The notes: generated from the sequence alone by a model not told the origin. 64,000 nucleotides of DNA from Streptomyces sp. NBC_00258 (GCF_036182465.1 NZ_CP108081.1:11160001-11224000); one strand, 5' to 3'. Positions 17,995 through 28,600 are shown, counted from the first letter of the stretch. A program made the numbers and translations.

Positions 17995-20900
17995 TCAGAC
18001 GTTGCGGCGGTACTGGCCCCCGACCTCGAAGAAGGCGTCGGTGATCTGCTGGAGCGAGCAGACGCGGGCGGTCTCCATGAGGACGGCGAAGACGTTGTCG
18101 CCGCTGACGGCCGCGTCCTTGAGGGCGGACAGGGCCGCGTGGGCCGGGTCGCGGTGGCGGGACTGGTAGTCGCGCACACGCTCCAGCTGCGACTGCTTCT
18201 CCTCCTCCGTGGCACGGGCCAGCTCGATGACGACGGGTTCGGCGGTGTCCGCGTGGGGGTTGCGGAAGGTGTTGACGCCGATGAGGGGCAGGGTGCCGTC
18301 GTGCTTGCGCTGCTCGTAGAGCATCGACTCGTCCTGGATGCGGCCGCGCTGATAGCCGGTCTCCATGGCGCCGAGCACGCCGCCTCGCTCGCTGATCCGC
18401 TCGAACTCCTGGAGGACGGCCTCTTCGACCAGGTCGGTGAGTTCGTCGATGATGAACGAGCCCTGGAGGGGGTTCTCGTTCATGGCGAGACCCCACTCAC
18501 GGTTGATGATGAGCTGGATCGCCAGGGCCCGGCGGACGGAGTCCTCGGTGGGGGTGGTCACGGCCTCGTCGTAGGCGTTGGTGTGCAGGCTGTTGCAGTT
18601 GTCGTAGATGGCGATGAGCGCCTGCAGCGTGGTGCGGATGTCGTTGAAGTCCATCTCCTGGGCGTGCAGGGAGCGTCCGGAGGTCTGGACGTGGTACTTG
18701 AGCTTCTGGCTGCGCTCGCCCGCGCCGTACTTCTCCTTCATCGCGACGGCCCAGATCCGGCGGGCGACCCGGCCCAGGACCGAGTACTCCGGGTCCATGC
18801 CGTTGGAGAAGAAGAACGACAGGTTGGGGGCGAAGTCGTCGATGTGCATACCCCGTGCGAGGTAGGCCTCCACGTAGGTGAAGCCGTTGGCGAGGGTGAA
18901 GGCGAGCTGGCTGATGGGGTTCGCCCCGGCCTCGGCGATGTGGTAGCCGGAGATGGACACCGAGTAGAAGTTGCGGACCTTGTTGGCGATGAACCACTCC
19001 TGGATGTCCGCCATCATCCGCAGGGAGAACTCGGTGGAGAACAGGCAGGTGTTCTGCCCCTGGTCCTCCTTGAGGATGTCGGCCTGCACCGTGCCGCGCA
19101 CGTTCGCCAGTGCGTGGGCACTCAGTCCGGCCGTCTCCTCGGGGGAGGGGTCGCGGCCCTCGGCGGTGCGGAACCTTTCGATCTGCTGGTCGATGGCGGT
19201 GTTCAGGAAGAACGCGAGCACGGTGGGGGCCGGGCCGTTGATCGTCATCGACACCGAGGTCGTCGGAGCGATCAGGTCGAAGCCGTCGTAGAGGGTCTTC
19301 ATATCGTCCAGGGTCGCCACCGACACCCCGGAGGTGCCGACCTTGCCGTAGATGTCGGGACGCTCGTCCGGGTCACGGCCGTAGAGGGTGACCGAGTCGA
19401 AGGCCGTGGACAGCCGGGTGGCCGGCTGGCCCTCGGACAGCAGCTTGAAGCGGCGGTTGGTGCGGAACGGGTCTCCCTCGCCGGCGAACATCCGCGCCGG
19501 ATCCTCACCGTCGCGTTTGAAGGGGAACACCCCGGCGGCGAACGGGAAGTGGCCCGGCAGGTTCTCCCGCCGCCAGAACCGCACCAACTCCCCGTGGTCG
19601 GTGAACCGGGGCAGTGAGACACGCGGGATCTTGTTGCCCGAAAGGGACTCGCGCGTCAGCCTGGTCCGGATCTCCTTGTCCCGCGACTTCACGACCAGCT
19701 CGTCGCCGGAGTACGAGGCCACGACGGAGGGCCAGTTCGCGATCTGCTCCCTCACATCCTCAGGGAGCTGCTTGCGGGCGCCGTCGAGCAGCGACTGGAC
19801 GTTCCCCGCTTCGGAGCCGGCCGCGACCAGCTCGCCCTCGACCGCCTCCAGGCGCTGCACCCGCCGGGCCGCCTCGGCCAGCAGCTCGGTGGCGGCGTGG
19901 TACCCGCGGACCGAGTCGGTGATCTCGGCGAGGTAGCGCACCCGGTCCGCGGGAACCACCTGCCGGATGCCGGAGGAGTGGCGCACGTCGACCGGCGGCA
20001 GCGTGCCCTCGGACAACGGCAGCCCGTGCTCGGCCAGCGCCGCCTTCACGTACTGGTAGAGCGCGGTGACACCGTCGTCGTTGAACGTGGCCGCCGAGGT
20101 GCCGAGGACCGGCATGTCCTCGGGCCGCTTCCCGAACGCCTCACGGTTACGGACCAGCTGGCGTCCCACGTCGCGCAGCGCGTCCTTGGCGCCGCGCCGC
20201 TCGAACTTGTTGATCGCCACGACGTCGGCGAAGTCGAGCATGTCGATCTTCTCCAGCTGCGAGGCGGCGCCGAACTCCGGCGTCATCACGTACATCGAGG
20301 TGTCGACGAACGGCACGATCGCCGCGTCGCCCTGGCCGATGCCCGGTGTCTCCACGATCACCAGGTCGAAGCCGGCGGCCTTGACCACGTCGATCACCTC
20401 GGAGAGGTGCTCGGGCAGCTCGTGGCTGCCGCGGGTGGCCAGGCTCCGGAAGAAGATCCGGTTCCCGTCGAGGGAGTTCATACGGATCCGGTCACCGAGC
20501 AGTGCACCGCCGCCGCGACGTCGCGTCGGGTCGACCGCGATCACCGCGATCCGCAGCTTGTCCTGCTGGTCGAGACGGAACCGGCGCACCAGCTCGTCGG
20601 TCAGCGACGACTTGCCCGAGCCGCCGGTGCCGGTGATGCCGACCACCGGCGTGCTGCGCGCGGCCCCGGCGGCACGCAGCTGATCCAGGAAGTCCGGGGG
20701 CAGCTTGCCGAGTTCCGCGCCCGTGATGGCGCGGGCGATCGCGAACCGGTCGCCCGCGAGCACGGCGGCCGCGTCGGCGGGCTTGCCGTCCCAGAGGTCG
20801 AAGTCGCAGTCTTTCACCACCGTGTTGACCATTCCGGCGAGGCCCATGCGCTGGCCGTCCTCCGGGGAGAAGATGGTCACCCCGCTGTTGCGCAGCCGGA

Positions 20901-21225
20901 CGATCTCCTCGGGCACGATGACACCGCCCCCGCCGCCCACCACCCGGACGTGCTCGGCTCCCTGCCGGCGCAGCGAGTCGACCAGGTACTCGAAGTACTC
21001 CACGTGCCCGCCCTGGTAGGACGAGACCGCCACACCGTGCGCGTCCTCCTCGAGCGCCGCGTCCACGACCTCCTGCACCGACCGGTTGTGTCCGAGATGA
21101 ATCACCTCGGCCCCTTGGGACTGGAAGATCCGCCGCATGATGTTGATCGAGGCGTCATGCCCGTCGAACAGCGCCGACGCGGTGACCAGACGGATGGGGT
21201 GCACGGGGCGGTGCAGGTCGCTCAT
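17995..21225 (-). CDS. icmF: Fused isobutyryl-CoA mutase IcmF
   Basis: A 1076-residue adenosylcobalamin enzyme that interconverts isobutyryl-CoA and n-butyryl-CoA, linking valine and fatty-acid metabolism. Domain order fits IcmF. A B12-binding domain comes first (FDGHDASINIMRRI, residues ~19-32, and VVGGGGGVIVPEE). A G-protein chaperone domain follows, with P-loop GTGGSGKSS near 199, then a linker. The mutase TIM barrel fills the C-terminal half (YGKVGTSGVSVATLDDM, GANPISQLAFTLANGFTYVE, NSLHTNAYDEA). Length matches the family (about 1050-1100). It is monocistronic; a perfect palindrome at 21272-21283 lies 46 nt upstream. GAAGG is 5 nt before the ATG. Confidence 0.95.
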   Translation of the reverse strand: MSDLHRPVHPIRLVTASALFDGHDASINIMRRIFQSQGAEVIHLGHNRSVQEVVDAALEEDAHGVAVSSYQGGHVEYFEYLVDSLRRQGAEHVRVVGGGGGVIVPEEIVRLRNSGVTIFSPEDGQRMGLAGMVNTVVKDCDFDLWDGKPADAAAVLAGDRFAIARAITGAELGKLPPDFLDQLRAAGAARSTPVVGITGTGGSGKSSLTDELVRRFRLDQQDKLRIAVIAVDPTRRRGGGALLGDRIRMNSLDGNRIFFRSLATRGSHELPEHLSEVIDVVKAAGFDLVIVETPGIGQGDAAIVPFVDTSMYVMTPEFGAASQLEKIDMLDFADVVAINKFERRGAKDALRDVGRQLVRNREAFGKRPEDMPVLGTSAATFNDDGVTALYQYVKAALAEHGLPLSEGTLPPVDVRHSSGIRQVVPADRVRYLAEITDSVRGYHAATELLAEAARRVQRLEAVEGELVAAGSEAGNVQSLLDGARKQLPEDVREQIANWPSVVASYSGDELVVKSRDKEIRTRLTRESLSGNKIPRVSLPRFTDHGELVRFWRRENLPGHFPFAAGVFPFKRDGEDPARMFAGEGDPFRTNRRFKLLSEGQPATRLSTAFDSVTLYGRDPDERPDIYGKVGTSGVSVATLDDMKTLYDGFDLIAPTTSVSMTINGPAPTVLAFFLNTAIDQQIERFRTAEGRDPSPEETAGLSAHALANVRGTVQADILKEDQGQNTCLFSTEFSLRMMADIQEWFIANKVRNFYSVSISGYHIAEAGANPISQLAFTLANGFTYVEAYLARGMHIDDFAPNLSFFFSNGMDPEYSVLGRVARRIWAVAMKEKYGAGERSQKLKYHVQTSGRSLHAQEMDFNDIRTTLQALIAIYDNCNSLHTNAYDEAVTTPTEDSVRRALAIQLIINREWGLAMNENPLQGSFIIDELTDLVEEAVLQEFERISERGGVLGAMETGYQRGRIQDESMLYEQRKHDGTLPLIGVNTFRNPHADTAEPVVIELARATEEEKQSQLERVRDYQSRHRDPAHAALSALKDAAVSGDNVFAVLMETARVCSLQQITDAFFEVGGQYRRNV

Positions 21226-21546
21226 GGGGGCCTTCCCAGACAGGTCAGGGTAACGCTGACTGACTAGATAGTAGGACGTCCTAGTAAATTACAGGAGGCA
21301 GCGCCGGTGTGAGCAGAAGCACAGGGAGCGCGTGGGTCGGTTCGGTGCCTCGCGCGCCTCCCCGTCGGCGGCCGCGGCGACTCCGGACTGGGCGACCGGC
21401 CCTGTGGACGGCCCTCGTGGTCCCTTGGCGGAAGCCAGTGAGGGGGGCACGGAGTCGGCGGCCGTGTCGCCGTAGGCTTTGGCCGGCGGCTTGTCGGGCG
21501 TTGGCGGGCCGCTCCAGGGTGCCTGAGTCTCCGCGAGAGGAATCCG
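21226..21546. promoter_or_regulatory. Divergent icmF/rraA promoter region with perfect palindrome
   Basis: The spacer holds a perfect 12-bp palindrome TAGGACGTCCTA (21272-21283), flanked by AT-rich sequence (CTAGATAG and AGTAAATTAC), which suits an operator over the icmF promoter. On the minus strand TACTAT next to it could be a -10. The remaining ~240 nt toward rraA are GC-rich. GAGAGGAA a few nt before 21547 is the rraA ribosome site. Confidence 0.6.
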
Positions 21547-22014
21547 ATGAAGCCCACAGCCGACCTCTACGACGAGCACGGTGACGACCTCCAGTCGTGC
21601 ACCACCCAGTTCCGGATCTTCGGTGCCCGGACGTCGTTCGAGGGTGCCGTCACGACCGTGAGGTGCCACGAGGACAACGTGATCCTCAAGGCCACCCTCG
21701 GGGAGCCCGGCGCGGGGCGGGTGCTCGTCGTCGACGGTGGTGGCTCGCTGGCCGCCGCTCTGATGGGGGATCTCATCGCGGACCTGGGCGCGTCCAGCGG
21801 CTGGGAGGGCGTCGTCATCAATGGCGCCGTCCGCGATGTCGAGGCACTGTCGAAGATCAACATTGGTGTGAAGGCCCTGGGATCCAACCCTCGGAAGAGC
21901 CGTAAGGAGGGTGTCGGGGACAGGGACGTCGAGGTCTCGTTCGGCGGGGTGACCTTCACGCCCGGCTGCCATCTCTACAGCGACGCCGACGGGATCCTCG
22001 TCACTCGCGTGTAG
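21547..22014 (+). CDS. rraA: RraA-family protein (aldolase/decarboxylase or RNase E regulator homologue)
   Basis: A 155-residue member of the RraA/HMG-aldolase family. It has the VLVVDGGGSLAAALMGD and GWEGVVINGAVRDV motifs (the Arg and Asp of the active-site groove) and the DVEVSFGGVTF ending with HLYSDADGILV. Family members either inhibit RNase E or act as divalent-metal 4-hydroxy-4-methyl-2-oxoglutarate aldolase / oxaloacetate decarboxylase. The motif G...GDL, then RD, is the one needed for the enzymatic activity. Nothing beside it settles the role; the IclR gene follows by 62 nt. Confidence 0.88.
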   Translation: MKPTADLYDEHGDDLQSCTTQFRIFGARTSFEGAVTTVRCHEDNVILKATLGEPGAGRVLVVDGGGSLAAALMGDLIADLGASSGWEGVVINGAVRDVEALSKINIGVKALGSNPRKSRKEGVGDRDVEVSFGGVTFTPGCHLYSDADGILVTRV

Positions 22015-22076
22015 GGCTTCGCGCGCAGGGCCGTGCTCGCCTTGCCCGCGTCGGCCGTCTGGCGCACGCTGGTCGT

Positions 22077-22835
22077 ATGGGTGCGCACGACAGCCCCACC
22101 CTCATCACGTCCGTCCAGCGGGCCTTTCGCCTCCTGGAAGCCGTCAGCGCGCACCAGAACGGGGCGCCCGCGAAGCAGCTGGCGCGGGAGACGGGCCTGC
22201 CCCTGGCCACCGCGTATCACCTGCTGCGGACGCTGGTCCACGACGGATACCTGCGGAAGCTGGACGACGGCGGCTTCGTCCTGGGCGACAAGCTGCAGGT
22301 GATGCAGAGCACGGGCCGTGGCCAGGCGCTGCTCAGCCGTGTCCGACCCGTGCTCGCCGCGCTGCGCGACGAGCTCGCGACCGCCGCCTACCTCACCTTC
22401 TACGAGGAGGGCGAGATCCGGGTCGCGGAGATCGTCGACGGCCCCCGGGCGCCGCGCGTCGACCTCTGGGTGGGATTCGAGGACGCGGGCCACGCCACCG
22501 CGCTGGGCAAGGCCGTGCTCAGAGAACTGGATGAGGAGAACCGCAAGGATTACCTCTCCAGGCACCACCTCGCCGACCTCACACCGCGGACGATCACCAG
22601 CAGACCGGAACTGCTCCGGCGCCTGGACACCTCACCCGTGGCCCCGGCCGTCACGGATCTTGAGGAGTACGCGCTGGGCACGGTCTGCGTCGCCGTGCCC
22701 GTCTACAGCGGGGACACGCTGGGCTCGCTCGGTGTCTCGATGCCGGTGGAACGGCTTTCCCGGGTGCGGGACGTCCGGGCGCGGCTGATCCCGACCGCGA
22801 ACCGCGTGACCAGAGGGCTGTCGCTCACTATCTGA
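22077..22835 (+). CDS. IclR-family transcriptional regulator
   Basis: A 252-residue regulator. The N-terminal winged helix is at about residues 8-65 (SVQRAFRLLEAVSAHQNG, then LARETGLPLATAYHLLRTL and GYLRKLDDGGFVLGDK). The C-terminal IclR effector domain runs from ~75 to 250 and includes GHATALGKAVL and VAVPVYSGDTLGSLGVSM. It may regulate the upstream rraA or a distant target. The start is the ATG at 22077; no strong ribosome site is visible, so it may be leaderless. Confidence 0.9.
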   Translation: MGAHDSPTLITSVQRAFRLLEAVSAHQNGAPAKQLARETGLPLATAYHLLRTLVHDGYLRKLDDGGFVLGDKLQVMQSTGRGQALLSRVRPVLAALRDELATAAYLTFYEEGEIRVAEIVDGPRAPRVDLWVGFEDAGHATALGKAVLRELDEENRKDYLSRHHLADLTPRTITSRPELLRRLDTSPVAPAVTDLEEYALGTVCVAVPVYSGDTLGSLGVSMPVERLSRVRDVRARLIPTANRVTRGLSLTI

Positions 22836-22877
22836 AAATCAGCTTCTTGTGAGGTCCGGGCCAACACCGTTTCCTGG

Positions 22878-24176
22878 ATGAAACCGGCATTTCAGGAATG
22901 TGCGTCGCGCACAGGTGAGGACAGCGGACGAAGTATGAGTCAGGCCCGTGATCATGGTGGAAACCACCGGTCCATACGGACACTCGGGAACCGGGTGACC
23001 GATTCCCGAACTTCGGCGCGCGGCCGGGCCACCGCACGGCTGGCCGCCGGGACGCCCGTACTGCACGCACTGCCCGTCCTGATCGTCTCCGCCGTCGTGC
23101 TCGCCGACTTCGTCGGCGGAGCCGGGATGGTCTGGCTGCCCCTCCTCGCGGCCGGGCCCGCACTGGCCGCCACCACGAACGGGCCGCGCGGTGTCGTGTG
23201 CGTCGGTCTCCTCGCCGGGGTGCTCGGTGCGACGCTCGGAGCCCGGGACGGCGTTCCGGCTTCCGAGCTGGCAGCCGTACTTTCCGCCCTGGCCGCCGTC
23301 ACTGTGGCGAGTGGCCTGGCCAGCGCGCTGCGCGGGCGCCGTGACCGGGTGCTCGCTGCCGTCCGCTCGGTCGCGGAGACCGCCCAGCACGCGCTCCTGA
23401 AGCCCGTACCCGCGACTGTCGGTCCCTTCCAGGTGGCCGTCCGCTACAGCGCCGCGGCGGCAGAGGCCCGAATCGGCGGGGACCTCTACGCACTGATACC
23501 CACCCCTTACGGAGTGCGGCTGATCGTCGGCGATGTGCGAGGCAAGGGGTTGCCGGCCGTGGGGACCGCCGCGCTGGTGCTCGGTGTCTTCCGTGAGGCC
23601 GCCTACGACGAGCCGGATCTCCTCGCCGTCATCGACAGGATCGAGCGGAGCCTGGCGCGCAATCTCGGTTGCGACGACTTCGTCACCGCCGTGGTCGCCG
23701 GCTACTCACAGGCCGGGCAGCTCGAGGTGGTGAACTGCGGACACGCGCCTCCGCTGCTGATACGCGCGTCCGGAGGCGTCGAGTCGGTGGAGCCCGCGCA
23801 TCCGGCCCCGCCCCTCGGCCTGCGCGCCCTCGCGAAGCACGCCCCGGCCCTGGAGGTCGTGCCGTTCGCCGACGGGGACCAGCTGCTGCTCTACACCGAC
23901 GGGGTCACCGAGGCCCGCGACCGCGGCCGTGAGTTCTACCAGCTCGCCGAAGGGCTGGCACGCCACGTGTCCGACGAGCCGGCCCGTACCCTCACCGCGC
24001 TGCATGACGAACTGTTGGCACATGTCGGCGGCCGCCTCCACGACGACGCGGCACTGCTCCTGATCCGCAAACCGACGGTCCGGGACGTGGTGGTTCCCGA
24101 ACCGGCGGTCTGCGGAGCGAGCGGAGCTACTGATTCCGAAGCGACCGCTACTCGCCCGACGGTGCGGTCAGTGTGA
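22878..24176 (+). CDS. Membrane-anchored PP2C/SpoIIE-type serine phosphatase
   Basis: A 432-residue protein. About three N-terminal membrane segments (residues ~58-145; VLHALPVLIVSAVVLADFVG, VWLPLLAAGPALAA, VVCVGLLAGVLGATLG) are followed by a SpoIIE phosphatase domain from ~165. Metal-binding acidic residues appear in ARIGGDLYAL, VGDVRGKGLPA, LLYTDGVTEARD and LHDDAALLL. It probably dephosphorylates an anti-anti-sigma factor. This membrane-plus-SpoIIE layout is common in Streptomyces. The start is uncertain: ATG 22878 or ATG 22935. Its last 29 nt overlap the convergent GH43 gene. Confidence 0.88.
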   Translation: MKPAFQECASRTGEDSGRSMSQARDHGGNHRSIRTLGNRVTDSRTSARGRATARLAAGTPVLHALPVLIVSAVVLADFVGGAGMVWLPLLAAGPALAATTNGPRGVVCVGLLAGVLGATLGARDGVPASELAAVLSALAAVTVASGLASALRGRRDRVLAAVRSVAETAQHALLKPVPATVGPFQVAVRYSAAAAEARIGGDLYALIPTPYGVRLIVGDVRGKGLPAVGTAALVLGVFREAAYDEPDLLAVIDRIERSLARNLGCDDFVTAVVAGYSQAGQLEVVNCGHAPPLLIRASGGVESVEPAHPAPPLGLRALAKHAPALEVVPFADGDQLLLYTDGVTEARDRGREFYQLAEGLARHVSDEPARTLTALHDELLAHVGGRLHDDAALLLIRKPTVRDVVVPEPAVCGASGATDSEATATRPTVRSV

Positions 24177-25647
24177 CGCCGAGAGCCACCGGTGTGCCGA
24201 AGTTCGGTGTGCCGTCGGCGTTCCAGGTGAACTTCTGCGCCCTGGTGGACCGGTTCATGTCGCAGCCACCGCCCGCTGAGTTGTTCGCGTGGTAGACGAT
24301 CCAGTCCTCGGTCCCGTCCGGCGACTTGAAGAAGCCGTTGTGGCCGGGGCCGTACACACCGTTGGCGTTGGACCGCTGGAAGACCGGGTTCGGTGACTTG
24401 ACCCAGGAGGAGGAGCTGAGCGGGTCACCGCCGTTGTACGTGAGCATCCCGAGCTTGTAGTCGGGCGTGGAGCAGTGGCTGGCGGAGTAGACGATGAAGG
24501 TCTTGCCGCCCCGCTGGAGCACCTCGGCGCCCTCGTTGACCGCGCCGCCCACCGTCTCCCAGCTGTAGGTCGGGGTGGACAGCACCCGGCGGGTGCCGCT
24601 CGCGGTCCACGGGTTCGACAGCGGCCGGATGAACATCGGCTGCGAACCGTTGTAGAACGTGCCGAGAAGATAGAGCTGACCGTTCAACTTCAGGATGCCC
24701 GGGTCCAGTTCCCAGGTGTTGTCCTGGGCCGGGTCGAGCAGGTCGGCCTTGAAGCTGTAGGGGCCCATCGGGTCCAGGCCCGCGCTCTCCAGGACATGGA
24801 TCCGCTGGGTGCCCAGGTCGTACGGCTCCCGCCCGGCCGTGTAGTAGAAGTACCACCGCTTCCCGTTGGGACCGTCGAGCAGATGGAACTCCGGGGCCCA
24901 CATCGTGCCGGCGCCATTGGGCCTGGTGAGGTTGAAGATCACCTGGTCGGTGGCCGTGGCGAGGCCCGCCAGGGTGTCGGCCTTGCGCATGGTGACCGTC
25001 GAGTTCCAGGTGGTCGTGGCGAGGTAGTAGTAGCCGTCGTAGTACGTCAGCCAGGGGTCGGGCCCGCGCTGGGAGAGCGGGTTGGTGAACGTGCCCGGGG
25101 TCGTGCCGCCGCCGGTGAAGCCGGGCAGGCGCCACACCCTGCCGTTCCCGGTACCGCACGGCAGCTGCACCAGGCCCGTGTTCGAGGCCGACGAACCGCC
25201 GCTCGGCACGACGCACTTGCCGGAGCCGACGGAGACGAGGTTGAACGTCCTGTCGGTTCCACTGACGGTCACGGGTACGAGCCGCCACTGCTGGTTCGTG
25301 CCGTTGTGGCAGGTCCACTGGATGATCGTGGCGTTGTCCGCGGTGGACGCGCCGTACACGTCGACACACTGGCCGGAGGCATGCGTACTGATCGTGTAGG
25401 TGTCGGCAGTCCCCGCGACCGGGGTGAAGCCGAAGGACTGGCTCGCGCTTGAGGCGCATGTGCCGGCGCGGAGCTGTGTTCCGTTGGTCGTCGAACTGCC
25501 CGGTACATCAAGGCAGTTGGCGCCGTTCTGGTTCACCCCCGTCGAGGTGAACGTGACGGCGGCGGCCGCGCGCGGCGGCGCCACCAGGAAGGCGACCACC
25601 ATGGCGAGCACGGCGGTGAGCACGGACAGGCATCTGGAACGAGTCAC
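24148..25647 (-). CDS. Secreted GH43 arabinofuranosidase/arabinanase-like enzyme with ricin-type lectin domain
   Basis: A 499-residue secreted protein from the GTG at 25647 (GAGAGG 10 nt upstream). A signal peptide ends near APPRAAAA. Residues ~35-165 form a beta-trefoil CBM13/ricin-like domain (NCLDVPG, QCVDVYG and KCVVPSG repeats, QQWRL). The GH43 five-blade propeller follows, with base D197 in RGPDPW, the Asp in WELDPGIL, and acid E372 in VNEGAEV. It would release arabinose from plant arabinan or arabinoxylan. An open frame continues upstream to 25836 but would run into the preceding gene's end at 25661. It lies 13 nt downstream of that gene, so they are one operon. Confidence 0.82.
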   Translation of the reverse strand: MTRSRCLSVLTAVLAMVVAFLVAPPRAAAAVTFTSTGVNQNGANCLDVPGSSTTNGTQLRAGTCASSASQSFGFTPVAGTADTYTISTHASGQCVDVYGASTADNATIIQWTCHNGTNQQWRLVPVTVSGTDRTFNLVSVGSGKCVVPSGGSSASNTGLVQLPCGTGNGRVWRLPGFTGGGTTPGTFTNPLSQRGPDPWLTYYDGYYYLATTTWNSTVTMRKADTLAGLATATDQVIFNLTRPNGAGTMWAPEFHLLDGPNGKRWYFYYTAGREPYDLGTQRIHVLESAGLDPMGPYSFKADLLDPAQDNTWELDPGILKLNGQLYLLGTFYNGSQPMFIRPLSNPWTASGTRRVLSTPTYSWETVGGAVNEGAEVLQRGGKTFIVYSASHCSTPDYKLGMLTYNGGDPLSSSSWVKSPNPVFQRSNANGVYGPGHNGFFKSPDGTEDWIVYHANNSAGGGCDMNRSTRAQKFTWNADGTPNFGTPVALGVTLTAPSGE

Positions 25648-25660
25648 TTGGGCACACCTC

Positions 25661-28600
25661 TCATCGCTTGGCGGTCGCGCTGGGGCCGTACACCTTCGCC
25701 TCCAGAAGACCGACGGATCTGGTGCCGTTCCCGGTGAGCAGCACCCGTAGCCGCGTAGTGCTCGTGGCGGTGAAGGTGATGGTGTTGTACTGGTTCTTGG
25801 CCAGCGGATAGCCGCCCGCACCGGGCACGTCGACATAGGCGCTGCCGTTCCAGTACTGCAGCTTCCATGAGGCGGGCATGTCGATGCCCTGGTCGTCGTC
25901 GAAGAAGTACACCTCGGCCTTGTCGAGGGTCCTCGCGGTCGGCCAGGTCAGCTCCGCCCACTGCTGGCCGGTCTCCGGCCAGGTCCCCCAGCGCGGATTC
26001 ACGGTGTCGTTGGACGACGGCGGATCGATCCCGTCGTTGACCGCGGCGACGCTCTCCCAGGAAGAGGTGTGTGACGCGGACGCCGTCGCGGATCCTGCCT
26101 GGTTGGCCGGTGGTTGCACGCCGCCCCTGTTGAACACCTTGACCTCGGTGAGGCCCGTCTTCGCCCCGGACGCGTTGGTGGCCAGGACCCGTATGCGCTG
26201 GGCGCTGATCGCCGGGAACTGCACCACGTTGTAGTTGGCCCGCGGCGCGGGCGGGCTCTTGGCCTGCCCGGGTGCGCTCACCCATGAACTGCCGTTGTAG
26301 TACTGGATGGTGTACGCCGACGGGGTCCGGTAGGTGGTACTGGCCGGGCGGCTGTCCTTGAAGTACAGGCGCACCTCGTTGAGCGTGCGGGCGGTGCCGA
26401 GGTTCAGCTCGTACCAGTCCTGGCTGTTGGGGGAGCCGCCCGCGCCCCAGAAGGGTTCGTTGGTGGGATAGCCGTCGACCGCTCCGGAGGCGGCACTGCC
26501 GGACCCGGTGTGGGAGGCGGAGGCGGTCGCCCCGGAGGCGAGGTTGGTGAGGTCGGCCGTCAGGTCGACGCCGGCCTTGGCGAGCATGTCGACCATCTGG
26601 GGGCTGTCCTGGACGACCTGGTTCGGGGCCTTCAGCCCGGTGACGGACGTGTGGTGGGTGACCGTGCCGCTCGTGGTGACGTCACCGGTGGCCGGGTCCC
26701 AGGTGAAGGGCACGAGCGAGCTGACGGTGGCGGCCCGGCTGCCGTTGACGTAGATCGAGTACCCCTCGGGGACCCCGGGGTAGCGCACCACGCCGTCGGC
26801 AGGGTCGTCCCAGACGATGGACAGGTCGGCGCCCCGGTAGCGGAGGTTGTTGACGGTGAAGTGGCTCCAGCCGATGTCGATGGGGGAGAGCTCGACCTTG
26901 GCGTCGTTGCGGGGCCGCAGACCGGCGACGTCCTCGATCACGGTCCAGTTGCTGCTGCCCAGGATGTTGTGGTGGATCCAGGAGCGGTAGTTGATGGAGC
27001 TGCCGTTCCAGTCGGCCCAGAACTCGTTGGCGTCCGGCCACTGGGTGTTGCCGCCGACGTACTGCGCCCAGGTGTTCCAGTAGAGGAGCTTCTTGTAGTC
27101 GGTCGCGCTCATCCATGAGTTGGAGTAGTTGCGCAGCACCGAGGAGTACAGCCGGAACTGGACGGTCGAGTTGATGGTGGAGAAGTTGTTCGAGCCCGGG
27201 TTGCCCGCGTCGGCGGCGGCCTTCTTGTCGACCTGGTTGGCCGTGTAGAAGGGGAAGATCGGATACTGGGCCGGGTCGTCGTAAAGGCGCAACGCCTGCT
27301 TGTACGTTGCCGTGTTGGGGACCGCTCCGACCGAGAACGGGTAGTAGTTGTTGATCTCCTTCCAGGGCACCCATTCGTTGGTCGACTTCAACCGGTGCTC
27401 GAACAGCTGCCGGTTGGGGTTCCAGAGCACGTTGACGATGGCGCCTTTGATCTGGTTGGCGAGCGTGCGCATCTCGGTGGCCTTGGCCGTGTTGCCGGTC
27501 GCCTCGTAGGCCTGCGCGGCGGCGAGCGCACCGCTGTACTGGTAGGCGGACTCGGCGCGGTCCATGTTGCCGGGCTTCCAGTGGAAGGAGACCGCGTCGG
27601 CGTCGTTGCCCGTCAGGGCGCCCCAGTCGTACTCGATGAGCTTGTTGTTGTCGTGGTCGTAGTGCGCGAGCTGTCCCTTGACGTCACCTTCGGCGTAGCG
27701 GGCCAGGTTGGCGGCGATGCCCGGCTGGCCACCGTGGATCTGGTAGCTCTTCCAGGCCGCCTCTGCGATGTACTGGGTGTAGCTGTTGGACCAGTTCTCC
27801 GGGTCGCCCGGGTTGTCGAGGAAGCGGGCCCCCTTGGAGGTCTGGCCGACGCTCAGCCAGTCCCCGTACGCGTAGGCCGGGTTGCGCAGGTACTTCAGGT
27901 CGTCGATGTGCATGGGCTGGGTCAGTGCGATCGCGTTGTTGTAGCCGAGGACGCCTTCGGTCGAGGTCGGGAACTGGAAGGTCTGCCCGGGGATGTCGGC
28001 GTCGAGGCTGTTGAAGCGCATCAGCCACCAGCGGTAGTAGATGTTCTTCTTGATCGCGCCCTCGGGCACGTCGATGTAGGGCACGTTCTGCGCCCACCAC
28101 AGGTTGTACGCCTTGACGTGGGTGGCGAACGCGGTGGCGTTGGAGTAACCGGCGTAGGCGTTGTACTCGGTGAGCGACCGGGGGATCTCGTCGGTGACGA
28201 AGCCCATGACCACCTTGGTGGTGACGGTGGCTCCGGCCGCGATCGTCACGGACCGGTTGAGGCCGCCGCCGGACACGGCGAAACCGTCGCCGGTGAGCCG
28301 CGGGCGGATGGTGGTCAGGTTGTTGTAGGCGCCCACCTGTCCGGTCAACTCGCTGCCGCTGCCCGTGGTGGCGTACGGCGAAGTGGCCCGCAACTGCAGT
28401 GTGGTGGAGCTGCTGCCGTTGTTCTTGATCGACAGGTTGGTCACGGCGACGTTGTTGTCGGTGATGAACTTGGTCTGGTCGACCGTGACCGAACCGCTGG
28501 TGTGCACGCTCTTCCAGTGGCTGGGCACCTGCCGGCGCTGGGCGACCTGCTCCGTGAAGGTGCCCGGACTGATCGCGACGCTGTAGGCGTTCTGGTCGTT

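Noticed and set aside
17995..19617. Long plus-strand frame (546 codons) opposite icmF.
   Set aside because: IcmF is matched over its full length on the minus strand, and the opposite frame has no recognisable motifs.
25648..25836. N-terminal extension of GH43 to 25836.
   Set aside because: It overlaps the end of the preceding gene by about 175 nt and would add ~60 residues before the signal peptide.
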